Origin: Methanococcoides alaskense
GTDB taxonomy: Archaea > Halobacteriota > Methanosarcinia > Methanosarcinales > Methanosarcinaceae
Direction of reading: 5' to 3'
Assembly: GCF_027594145.1 (NCBI RefSeq)
Contig: NZ_JAQFFK010000001.1
Coordinates: 186,001-250,000 of the forward strand
Length of the DNA stretch: 64,000 nt
The notes below the pieces were generated by a model. The model saw only the letters and a list, made by a program, of their open reading frames with translations, was not told where the DNA came from and did not search any database. This document shows, piece by piece, positions 26,353 to 34,231 of this stretch. Each line of letters opens with the position of its first letter. The stretch's first letter is position 1. The position numbers were made by a program, and so were the translations under genes.

Positions 26353-27249
26353 ATGGTTTGTGAATCCACCGATCTGAGGGGATGGATGGATACGCTAGCA
26401 GGAGCGCATAAGATGAAGATTCGGATCGAAGTACTCGATGACGAAGGGAAAGAATCCACCAGCATTGAATTTGCTGGTGAGAATGTGAAACAACGAGTGA
26501 TCAAGTTTATTGATACTTTAGATGAAACGCAAACTCACTCGACTGGATCTTCATCAGCCAATCTGCATTCCGGGCAGAATGCCCAACAACTTTTTTTGCA
26601 ACAAAATCCACAACCTGTAGTGTTACAACCACAACAGGGTGGACAAGATCAATTTTATACAGTGTCTGTTATGCCGGTAACATCACCTGTACCACCGATG
26701 TATCCTGGCATGCAGGTTCCAGCAACACAGGTTCACTACCCACAGTACTACGTTCCTGTGAACCAGCAAAATGTGAATACATCTGTTAATCCTGTTGTGA
26801 ATCAGTCCGTTAATTATATTCCACCACAACAACAGCAGCAACAGGCTATGTCACATCCTAATATGGTTATGCCAAATGTTGCTCAGCCCACTGTCACAGA
26901 AAAACAAGTTCTACAGGTTAACAACAAGATCGTTCCGAACGTATCACTCCATGACAGGATAATGGACACTTCTCTGACGATCAGCGAAAGACTCGAAATG
27001 TTCCTGAAATACGAGCATTCACGCGAATGGTCAACTTCACAAAAGATACAGGAGCACTACGAAAGTATCTACGGTGAGATCAAATTGAGCACAGTATCCA
27101 CATATCTTTCCCGTATGTATCGAAAGAACCTTCTTGAACGCCGTGGAAACCGTACTCAGCGCGAATATCTCTACATTGGTGATCGTGTGGAAGCTGTAGG
27201 TAAGCCTATTGCACAAGGTTATTCTGCCTGGCAGACACAGAGGGTATGA
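26353..27249 (+). CDS. Q-rich winged-helix protein, unknown
   Basis: A 298-residue protein in three parts. Residues about 20-55 form a charged alpha/beta region (MKIRIEVLDDEG...FAGENVKQRVIKFID). Residues 56-200 are a low-complexity linker rich in Gln, Pro, Val and Asn with a run of six Gln. Residues 210-285 look like a winged helix (ISERLEMFLKYEHSREWSTSQKIQEHYESIYGEIKLSTVSTYLSRMYRKNLLERR). The start region is duplicated: CTGAGGGGATG with an in-frame ATG occurs at 26341-26355 and again at 26374-26388, so translation may begin at 26353 or 26386. Probably a DNA-binding regulator; target unknown. Confidence 0.75.
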   Translation: MVCESTDLRGWMDTLAGAHKMKIRIEVLDDEGKESTSIEFAGENVKQRVIKFIDTLDETQTHSTGSSSANLHSGQNAQQLFLQQNPQPVVLQPQQGGQDQFYTVSVMPVTSPVPPMYPGMQVPATQVHYPQYYVPVNQQNVNTSVNPVVNQSVNYIPPQQQQQQAMSHPNMVMPNVAQPTVTEKQVLQVNNKIVPNVSLHDRIMDTSLTISERLEMFLKYEHSREWSTSQKIQEHYESIYGEIKLSTVSTYLSRMYRKNLLERRGNRTQREYLYIGDRVEAVGKPIAQGYSAWQTQRV

Positions 27250-27439
27250 TCCTGATAAAGATCATCTGGTAATGTTTTATCTTCTGCTTTTTTGTTATCA
27301 TTCTTATAATTCTACTGTTTATCAATCTGATAATTGTTGTTTTCTTGGGATGGTGTATTCACTTCCTGTTATTCTGTGAAACCTGCAACAGTGACACACG
27401 CATACGTTTATAGCTATTCACATACATACTCACAGAGTG

Positions 27440-29422
27440 ATGAGTGGTTTTGATCTTGTATCTGACTATGAACCTAAAGGTGACCAACCGGAAGCTATCA
27501 GAAAGCTAACCGAAGGGCTGAACAAAGGTCTTAAACATCAGGTATTGTTGGGTGTTACAGGTTCCGGAAAGACCTTCACGGTTGCGAATGTGATACAGAA
27601 TGTGCAGAAACCGACTCTTGTGATCGCACATAATAAAACACTTGCTGCACAGCTTTTCTCTGAGTTCCGTGAATTTTTTCCTAATAATGCAGTGGAATAT
27701 TTTGTAAGTTATTATGATTACTACCAGCCGGAAGCTTATCTTCCCACCACAGATACGTACATAGAAAAAGATTCTTCTGTGAACGAAGAGATCGATCGTC
27801 TGCGTCTGTCAGCCACAAAATCTCTAATTGAACGCAAGGATGTTATCGTCGTCTCCAGTGTTTCAAGCATCTACAACATCGGTTCTCCTGATGAGTGGAG
27901 GCGAATGTCTGTTATTCTCCGCCCGGGTGATGAGGTGGGTAGAAGTGAGCTTTTTACCGCACTCATCAATATACACTATGAGCGTAACGACATTGAACCT
28001 GCCAAAGGTTCCTTCCGATCCAAAGGCGATACTATTGAGGTTTTTCCTGCACAGGATATCCATGGCGTTCGTATAGAACTATTTGGGGACGGGATCGATA
28101 GGATATCTTCCTTTGATCCCGTGACTGGAAAGACGATCGACGAGGTTAAAGAGGGCAACAGCATTGTCATATATCCTGCTAAACATTTCGTTATGCCGCA
28201 GGAAGAAATGGTCAAGGCACTTGGTTCAATTGAAAAGGAACTTGAGGAGCAGGTTGCGAAACTGGAGTCTGAGAACCGTATTCTTGAGGCACAGAGACTT
28301 ATGCAGCGTGCAAAGTTCGATATGGAGATGATCCGCGAGCTTGGATATTGCAGCGGCATTGAAAATTATTCCCGTCACTTTGACGGACGCAAGCCAGGTG
28401 ATCCTCCTTCATCCCTGCTCGAATTCTTCCCGGATGATTTTTTGCTTGTTATCGATGAGTCCCACGCGACCATTCCTCAGATCAGGGGAATGCATAATGG
28501 GGATCGTGCCAGAAAGGAGGCACTCATCAATTATGGTTTCCGTCTTCCTTCTGCTTACGATAATAGGCCGTTGACCTACAACGAGTTCCATCATAAGATA
28601 AACCAGGCCATCTATGTGTCAGCTACACCTGCGGATTATGAACTCGGGATCAGCAGTGCTGTCGTAGAGCAGATAATCAGGCCTACAGGTCTTGTTGACC
28701 CTGTAGTGTTCATTCGTCCGGTGGGGAATCAGATCGATGATCTTATCGGTGAAGTTAATAAGGTCACTGAGAAAGGTTATCGCACCCTTGTCACAACGCT
28801 TACCAAAAGAATGTCCGAGGACCTGACCGATTATCTGCTGGAAATGGGTATTAGGGTGCGTTATATGCATTCTGATATCGATACTCTCGAGAGGGCAGAG
28901 ATCATCCGTGATCTGCGAAAGGGCGTGTTCGATGTTCTGGTGGGTATCAATCTTTTAAGGGAGGGGCTGGATATCCCTGAAGTGGCCTTTGTAGCTATCC
29001 TTGATGCTGATAAGGAAGGTTTCCTGCGTTCGGAAAGGGCACTTATACAGACAATGGGACGAGCTTCAAGGAATGCGGATGGATATGTGATCCTTTATGC
29101 TGACAAAGTTACTGGTTCCATGGAGGCTGCTCTGAAGGAATCGGACAGAAGGCGACAGATACAGCTTGTGTATAATGAAGAACATGGCATAGTTCCGCAG
29201 ACCATCCATAAAGCTCTCCAAAGAGAGCTTGTTGAAACAGAATATGATGGGGTCGTATCTGAAGTTCTTGAGGTTGCAGAAGATCTTTCTGATATCGAGA
29301 TCGCTGATATGGTCATTGAACTTGAAGCGGAGATGCACCTGGCTGCCAAAAATCTGGAATTTGAAAGGGCAGCGGCGTTGCGTGACAACATAAAGGAACT
29401 CCGTAGCACGTATTCTCTTTAA
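27440..29422 (+). CDS. uvrB: Excinuclease ABC subunit B
   Basis: UvrB of about 660 residues, the damage-verifying helicase of nucleotide excision repair. Walker A GVTGSGKT lies near residue 38, the beta-hairpin motif [12 protein letters not shown] near 95, the DESH box in [12 protein letters not shown], helicase motif [11 protein letters not shown], and the C-terminal UVR domain ([17 protein letters not shown]) that binds UvrA/UvrC. ATG at 27440 directly follows a GTG; neither has a strong ribosome site. uvrA and uvrC are not in this window. A photolyase lies 1 kb downstream. Confidence 0.97.
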   Translation: MSGFDLVSDYEPKGDQPEAIRKLTEGLNKGLKHQVLLGVTGSGKTFTVANVIQNVQKPTLVIAHNKTLAAQLFSEFREFFPNNAVEYFVSYYDYYQPEAYLPTTDTYIEKDSSVNEEIDRLRLSATKSLIERKDVIVVSSVSSIYNIGSPDEWRRMSVILRPGDEVGRSELFTALINIHYERNDIEPAKGSFRSKGDTIEVFPAQDIHGVRIELFGDGIDRISSFDPVTGKTIDEVKEGNSIVIYPAKHFVMPQEEMVKALGSIEKELEEQVAKLESENRILEAQRLMQRAKFDMEMIRELGYCSGIENYSRHFDGRKPGDPPSSLLEFFPDDFLLVIDESHATIPQIRGMHNGDRARKEALINYGFRLPSAYDNRPLTYNEFHHKINQAIYVSATPADYELGISSAVVEQIIRPTGLVDPVVFIRPVGNQIDDLIGEVNKVTEKGYRTLVTTLTKRMSEDLTDYLLEMGIRVRYMHSDIDTLERAEIIRDLRKGVFDVLVGINLLREGLDIPEVAFVAILDADKEGFLRSERALIQTMGRASRNADGYVILYADKVTGSMEAALKESDRRRQIQLVYNEEHGIVPQTIHKALQRELVETEYDGVVSEVLEVAEDLSDIEIADMVIELEAEMHLAAKNLEFERAAALRDNIKELRSTYSL

Positions 29423-29552
29423 TATCTGCTCTGTCACAGCGACACAAGGGCGATGTTTCATTACGTATTGCATTCAGTACAATACTTCTTTTCGGATGGT
29501 GGCTTTAGCCGAAAGGATTATATGCTAAAAATGCCAGTTAAGGATTGTAAGT

Positions 29553-29624
29553 GCGCTGATGGTCTAGTGGCTATGACTGGGGCCTTCCAAGCCCTAAACC
29601 CGGGTTCAAATCCCGGTTGGCGCA
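29553..29624 (+). tRNA. tRNA-Gly (TCC)
   Basis: Acceptor GCGCTGA pairs with TTGGCGC (one G-T pair each at positions 5 and 6), the anticodon stem GGGGC/GCCCT encloses CTTCCAA with anticodon TCC, and the T arm CCGGGTTCAAATCCCGG is perfect. No encoded CCA. Confidence 0.95.
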
Positions 29625-29750
29625 TCATATTCTTTTCTCATCTCTAACTTTTCTCATCTCTAACTTTTCTAATAGTGTTCACTTTGTTTTTTATTAAAGG
29701 TGTGTTTTTCATGCAAAATATTTATTAAGTTCCCCCTAGCATATTTACCT

Positions 29751-30335
29751 ATGAAGCAAATGGGGGCATTATTTGTGATAGCGGTACTGATCTTAGTTCT
29801 TGTTGCAATATGGTTCCTGGTGGGGGTCAAAGTTTCAATGAGTACTGAACAGCTTAATTATACGGTGATCGAAGAGCTTGGTGATGGTGTTGAGATAAGG
29901 CAGTATGACAGAAGTACATTCATATCTGCGGATGCAAAGGACTCGAACTCCGGGTTCAGGACACTGTCGGGTTATATCTTCGGCAAGAACAAAAATGATG
30001 TAAAGATAGCGATGACAGCTCCTGTGATATCCCAACAGGAGGAACATGTCCTGCATATGTCTTTCATCCTGCCGGAAGGATATGGTGTAGACAATGCTCC
30101 TCATCCTCTGGACGAAGCCATATCAATTCACAATGTTTCTCCCAGAAAGCTTGCGGTAATTAGATTTTCCGGATATGTGACCGATAATAAAATTGGATCT
30201 CGGAGGCTCATACTTGAAAAGAAACTTTCAGAGCACGGGCTGAGTACAAAAGGGGAATTTTTCCTTATGCGGTACAATCCGCCCTGGGTACCTCCCATGA
30301 TCATGCGGAATGAAATTGCAGTTGAGGTAGAATGA
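29751..30335 (+). CDS. SOUL-family heme-binding protein
   Basis: A 194-residue protein with an N-terminal helix (about residues 6-28, a membrane anchor) and a SOUL/HBP domain: YTVIEELGDGVEIRQYDRSTF, then SGYIFGKN, IAMTAPVIS and the C-terminal RYNPPWVPPMIMRNEIAVEV. Family members bind heme or tetrapyrroles. ATG at 29751 is chosen because the domain begins shortly after and an upstream start gives an unneeded tail. Its stop overlaps the photolyase start by four bases. Confidence 0.88.
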   Translation: MKQMGALFVIAVLILVLVAIWFLVGVKVSMSTEQLNYTVIEELGDGVEIRQYDRSTFISADAKDSNSGFRTLSGYIFGKNKNDVKIAMTAPVISQQEEHVLHMSFILPEGYGVDNAPHPLDEAISIHNVSPRKLAVIRFSGYVTDNKIGSRRLILEKKLSEHGLSTKGEFFLMRYNPPWVPPMIMRNEIAVEVE

Positions 30336-31735
30336 CATCCCGGTTCAAGAGATCCCTCTTTGTTTTCAGGAGGGACTTGCGGGTGGATGACAATACTGCT
30401 CTTCTGGCAGCTCTTGACATGTCCGATGAGGTCATTCCCTGCTTCATACTAGATCCGCGTCTATGCGATCCTGGAAGGAAGGCTTTCAACAGCAATGCCT
30501 TGCAGTTCCTGCTGGAGTCGCTTGATGATCTCAAAGGGCAGCTCAGAAAAGTGAATGGCAGGCTCTATCTCTTTTCAGGTCTTCCCGAGGAGGTAATTGG
30601 TCAGCTTCTGGGGATCCTGGATATTGATGCTGTTCTTGTGAACCATGATTATACTCCTTTCAGCATCAGAAGGGACATGCAAATAGCCAGCATATGTGCT
30701 GATAAAGGTGTGGACATGCTTCAATTCAATGACTGCCTGCTCCATGAGCCCGGGACCATACGCACGAAAAAAGGAACTCCGTACAAGGTCTTCACCCAGT
30801 TCTTCAGGGAGGCTTCGAAAAGGGATGTTGTTATTCCTTCAATGTTCAGTGGAGGCAGTTTCTTTACTGGGGACTGCGGAGTTGATGAGGTAGGTGAGGG
30901 TAGTTTTCTGAAAAGGCCATTACCTGAAAGGAATGAACAAATATTCGTGCATGGCGGGAGGGCCAATGCACTGGCTGTACTGGAGTCCCTTTCCCAGTTC
31001 GTGAACTATGATAAAGAAAGGAACCTGCCTTTCCTCAAGGGCACTACGGGTCTTTCTGCACACAATAAGCTTGGTACCATATCCATAAGGGAGTTCTACT
31101 ATTCGGTACTTGATGAACTTGGTAGGGGTCATACACTTATCAATGAATTGTACTGGCGTGATTTCTTCACCCAAATATCCTTCGAATTTCCTGAGGTCTT
31201 CAAGCATGCGTTCAAAAGCAAGTTTGAGAATCTCATTTGGGGCAATGATCGCGTCCTTTTCGATGCATGGTGTTTGGGTAAAACAGGTTTTCCTATTGTG
31301 GATGCAGGCATGAGGGAACTGAACACAACAGGATATATGCACAACCGTGTGAGGATGATCGTAGCCTCCTTCCTTGTGAAGGATCTTCATATCGACTGGA
31401 AGTGGGGTGAGCGTTATTTTGCAAGCAAACTCGTGGACTATGATCCATGTGTGAACAATGGTAACTGGCAGTGGGCTGCTTCTACAGGAGCTGATTCACA
31501 GCCCTATTTCCGGATATTCAATCCCTGGCTACAGCAAAAGAAGTTCGATAAAGACTGTGAATATATCAAAAAATGGATACTTGAATTGGAAGAAATCGAG
31601 TCACAACGTATTCACAAACTGGAAAAGGGCGATATGGATATTCCGGGATATCCGGGACCAATCGTTGACCATAGCAAAGAAAGGGATGTTGCATTGTTCA
31701 TGTTCAAGGCAGCAGGTCTGAGCACGGATGTCTGA
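30332..31735 (+). CDS. phr: Deoxyribodipyrimidine photolyase (CPD class I type)
   Basis: A 467-residue light-dependent DNA repair flavoprotein. The N-terminal alpha/beta antenna domain is LFVFRRDLRVDDNTAL. The FAD-binding helical domain has the ELYWRDFF, KTGFPIVDAGMRELNTTGYMHNRVRMI and WKWGERYFASKLVDYDPCVNNGNWQW blocks that hold the flavin and the electron-transfer tryptophans. Start ATGA overlaps the SOUL gene stop, so the two are coupled; a tetrapyrrole-binding protein joined to photolyase is a recurrent pairing. Confidence 0.95.
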   Translation: MTSRFKRSLFVFRRDLRVDDNTALLAALDMSDEVIPCFILDPRLCDPGRKAFNSNALQFLLESLDDLKGQLRKVNGRLYLFSGLPEEVIGQLLGILDIDAVLVNHDYTPFSIRRDMQIASICADKGVDMLQFNDCLLHEPGTIRTKKGTPYKVFTQFFREASKRDVVIPSMFSGGSFFTGDCGVDEVGEGSFLKRPLPERNEQIFVHGGRANALAVLESLSQFVNYDKERNLPFLKGTTGLSAHNKLGTISIREFYYSVLDELGRGHTLINELYWRDFFTQISFEFPEVFKHAFKSKFENLIWGNDRVLFDAWCLGKTGFPIVDAGMRELNTTGYMHNRVRMIVASFLVKDLHIDWKWGERYFASKLVDYDPCVNNGNWQWAASTGADSQPYFRIFNPWLQQKKFDKDCEYIKKWILELEEIESQRIHKLEKGDMDIPGYPGPIVDHSKERDVALFMFKAAGLSTDV

Positions 31736-31757
31736 AGTTAGATGATTTCCCGTGGGG

Positions 31758-31782
31758 CTTATATATTAGTTAGCCTAACTAA
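31758..31782 (+). promoter_or_regulatory. TATA box with MarR operator
   Basis: CTTATATA at 31758-31765 is followed at once by TTAGTTAGCCTAACTAA (31766-31782), a perfect 17-base dyad around a central C. The marR ATG lies six bases after it, so the dyad covers the transcription start of a short-leader mRNA. This is a textbook autorepression site. Confidence 0.7.
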
Positions 31783-31787
31783 CCATT

Positions 31788-32219
31788 ATGCCCGTGCAAC
31801 TTTCATTTGAAAAGGTCGATAAGTACTACCAGAAGATCCTGACAAAAAATGAAAAGCTTGAGAAATATGCTGATGTGAGTTATAGTTCCTTCTCTTATCT
31901 TGCGGTGGTCAGATCCCTCGTCAATCCCACAATATCGGAGCTTGCATCTGCAATGGATGTGAAGAAACCTTCTGCAAGTACCATGGTGAAGAAACTTGTT
32001 GATATGGGTCTGCTGGAGGTCGAACGCTCGATCAGCGATAAACGTGTCTGCAATTTAACTCTCTCTGCAGAAGGTAATGAAGTGATCGAACTGGGTCGGT
32101 CTGCTGATGATCTGTTCTTTGGGAAGGTCGAGGAGGTCCTTGACGACAATGAGTTCGAGACATTTGCGGGTTTGTGGGAAAAGATAACTTCCAATCTTGA
32201 AGTTGATGGTGGGAAATGA
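31788..32219 (+). CDS. MarR-family regulator of the MATE gene
   Basis: A 143-residue winged-helix protein with the MarR pattern: TISELASAMDVKKPSASTMVKKLVDMGLLEVERSISDKRVCNLTLSAEG. It is preceded by a palindromic operator and its stop overlaps the MATE transporter start (ATGA), so it very likely represses this efflux pair. Inducer unknown. Confidence 0.9.
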   Translation: MPVQLSFEKVDKYYQKILTKNEKLEKYADVSYSSFSYLAVVRSLVNPTISELASAMDVKKPSASTMVKKLVDMGLLEVERSISDKRVCNLTLSAEGNEVIELGRSADDLFFGKVEEVLDDNEFETFAGLWEKITSNLEVDGGK

Positions 32220-33580
32220 GCGAAGACGAATTAGCAGTTGAAAGTATAGGGAAATTATTCAGAAAATTCGCCCTTCCTGCGGTCGTGGGATTCATCATCG
32301 GTGGTGTACAGATAACCATTGATGGATATTTCATCGGCAATGGCGTCGGCACTCTTGGGCTCACATCGGTGACACTTGTATATCCTTTGCTCATTGGTAT
32401 GATCGCAACAGCCATGCTTATAGGCACGGGTGGTGCTTCCCTCGTGGCCATTGAGCTTGGGAAGGGCAATCGCAAGCGTGCCCATCGGATCGCTTCTGAC
32501 CTGCTGCCTTTGATGTTTGTGGTGGGTACATTCTTTGCTATCCTGGGGCTGTTCTTCACTGAACCGTTGCTCAGGATGGTGGGTGCTACAGGCACTGTTT
32601 TCGTTATGGGCAGCGACTATCTTCGTATAATGTTCATAGGTTCGATCTGTCTCATTGCAGGAATAGGGCTTGATCCTCTTGTGCGTAATGACGGTCGCCC
32701 TTCATTTGCCATGAAGATGATGGTTGTGGGCGCTGTGACGAACATCGTGCTTGATTATCTTTTCGTCATGCGCTGGGGTATGGGGATGCAGGGTGCGGCC
32801 ATTGCTACGGTTATCGCTTTTGCAGTTTCCATGATCGCATTCGTATCCTATTTCTTCAGCAGGCATGCACAGTTGAGGCTTTACCTTTCCGACATCAGCC
32901 CTGACCTTGAGATCATTGCAGGCATATTGAAGACCGGTTTTCCGGCATTCGTCATGCAGGCGTCCCTTGGAGTGCTTGTGCTGAGCTATAATTATATGCT
33001 CCTGAAATACGGTTCTGAGATTGCGGTCTCCTCTTATGGTGTCATCGAGTATTCGTTCGCCATCTTCTACATGGTCTTCGAGGGCATCTCAGCTGGTGTG
33101 CAGCCGATAATCGGATTCAACCACGGCGCAAAACTTTACGACAGGGTTTACAGTGCTACCAAAATGGCCATACTATCCTGTTTTTTAGTAGGCCTTTCAG
33201 GATTCACTCTGCTATACACGTTCCCGGAAACGATCATCCAGCTTTTCAATCGCAATGATCCCGAGTTGCTGGTAACAGCGGTCGAAGGTATGAGGATATT
33301 CATATTCGGTATCATCGTTGAAGGTGTCATCATATCCGTGGCTGTGTATTACCAGTCAGTGAACAAGATAAAACCGTCATTGTTCATCCATTTCGGCAAG
33401 ATCTTCATCTTCATCCTTCCCTTGCTGTTCATACTGCCGAGATACTACGGTCTTACGGGTGTCTGGATGGCCGCCCCTGTGGGGATATATCTGATGTTAA
33501 TAGTTGTAGCGTTCATGTTCATTAAGGAAGTAAAAATTCTCAAACACCCTCCGGCAGAGGCCAACGAACAAATTTTGTAA
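32216..33580 (+). CDS. MATE-family multidrug exporter
   Basis: A 454-residue transporter with about 12 helices in two bundles. The start FRKFALPAVVGFIIGGVQITIDGYFIGNGVG and the GFPAFVMQASLGVLVLSYNYML opening of the second half are typical of archaeal MATE (MepA-like) cation-coupled exporters. It is translationally coupled to the marR gene upstream. It is the last chromosomal gene before the split tRNA-Leu. Confidence 0.92.
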   Translation: MSEDELAVESIGKLFRKFALPAVVGFIIGGVQITIDGYFIGNGVGTLGLTSVTLVYPLLIGMIATAMLIGTGGASLVAIELGKGNRKRAHRIASDLLPLMFVVGTFFAILGLFFTEPLLRMVGATGTVFVMGSDYLRIMFIGSICLIAGIGLDPLVRNDGRPSFAMKMMVVGAVTNIVLDYLFVMRWGMGMQGAAIATVIAFAVSMIAFVSYFFSRHAQLRLYLSDISPDLEIIAGILKTGFPAFVMQASLGVLVLSYNYMLLKYGSEIAVSSYGVIEYSFAIFYMVFEGISAGVQPIIGFNHGAKLYDRVYSATKMAILSCFLVGLSGFTLLYTFPETIIQLFNRNDPELLVTAVEGMRIFIFGIIVEGVIISVAVYYQSVNKIKPSLFIHFGKIFIFILPLLFILPRYYGLTGVWMAAPVGIYLMLIVVAFMFIKEVKILKHPPAEANEQIL

Positions 33581-33639
33581 TGCTGCGATACAGTCATGCT
33601 GCGATATGCCTTGTCGCATCATTGCATAAGATTAAATAT

Positions 33640-33697
33640 GAAAAATGAGTTTAGATATTGTTCCTTTTTGCGGGGGTTGCCCAGCCTGGCCAAAGGC
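33640..33697 (+). repeat. tRNA-Leu locus duplication, left copy
   Basis: These 58 bases (30 of flank plus the first 28 of the tRNA) match 60224-60281 at 56 positions, showing that the upstream flank as well as the tRNA was duplicated. Confidence 0.85.
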
Positions 33698-33712
33698 GCA
33701 GGGCTTAGGACC
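33670..33712 (+). pseudogene. 5' half of a split tRNA-Leu (TAG)
   Basis: GCGGGGGTTGCCCAGCCTGG begins a tRNA-Leu that runs through D arm and anticodon loop and breaks off after CTTAGGACC; the next bases (ATATTC) cannot close the anticodon stem. The missing 3' half is at 56672-56713. Joined, the halves give 85 bases with a paired acceptor (GCGGGGG/CTCCCGC), anticodon stem CAGGG/CCCTG and anticodon TAG. The left junction does not rebuild a tRNA, so this gene is inactive as it stands. Confidence 0.85.
33698..33712 (+). repeat. Left attachment core
   Basis: GCAGGGCTTAGGACC, identical to 56657-56671. It covers half of the anticodon stem and the whole anticodon loop, a standard crossover site for archaeal tyrosine integrases. 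Confidence 0.85.
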
Positions 33713-33804
33713 ATATTCAAAGGGCTTCGCAATATTTCAGAGAAACTCGCAAAATAGAAGGCGCAACATTAATATGCAAAAAACATTTAATTATATATCT
33801 CAGT

Positions 33805-33892
33805 GCGAGGGTTGCCCAGCCAGGTCAAAGGCGATGGGCTTAGGACCCATTTTCGTAGGAATTCGTGTGTTCGAATCACACCTCTCGCACCA
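33805..33892 (+). tRNA. tRNA-Leu (TAG), element-borne, with encoded CCA
   Basis: Complete 85-base tRNA-Leu plus CCA. Acceptor GCGAGGG pairs with CTCTCGC, the anticodon stem ATGGG/CCCAT encloses CTTAGGA with anticodon TAG, and the T arm GTGTGTTCGAATCACAC is perfect. It lies 93 bases inside the left end of the element. It differs from the split host gene in acceptor, anticodon-stem and T-arm bases and, unlike the other tRNAs in this window, encodes the terminal CCA, both of which mark it as foreign. It has the same anticodon as the gene the element interrupts. Confidence 0.93.
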
Positions 33893-34231
33893 TTCACATT
33901 TATTCTTAAAACATTGATGTTTGCATCTTTTAGTTTTGGCTCCTTAACTGCATTTATATCATCCACCTAGGACTAATAAATAATTTCTATTGGTCCTAAT
34001 CACTGATTGTGTTAAAATTTTCTGAAGATAGCTGGGTTCGATATCGAATATTAGGTATGATTTTGGTATGATATCATTTTGCGTTCAATGTTGTTTAATA
34101 TTTGCATTGAAAATGAAGAGCCCGCATACGTAGATGAAGACTGGTAGTTTACTATTGAATAATATTGGTTTTCATTGAAGTAGTCTGTACTTTTTATGAC
34201 ATGAATATATTATTTTTCCGATTTATATCCT
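33893..34231. other. Intergenic region with inverted repeat
   Basis: About 340 bases after the element tRNA. TAGGACTAATA (33968-33978) and TATTGGTCCTA (33988-33998) form an inverted repeat with one mismatch, possibly a tRNA terminator or a protein site. No gene is seen. Confidence 0.45.

Noticed and set aside
33645-33917. 90-codon plus-strand open frame
   Set aside because: It runs through the half tRNA and the complete tRNA-Leu, so it is an accidental frame.
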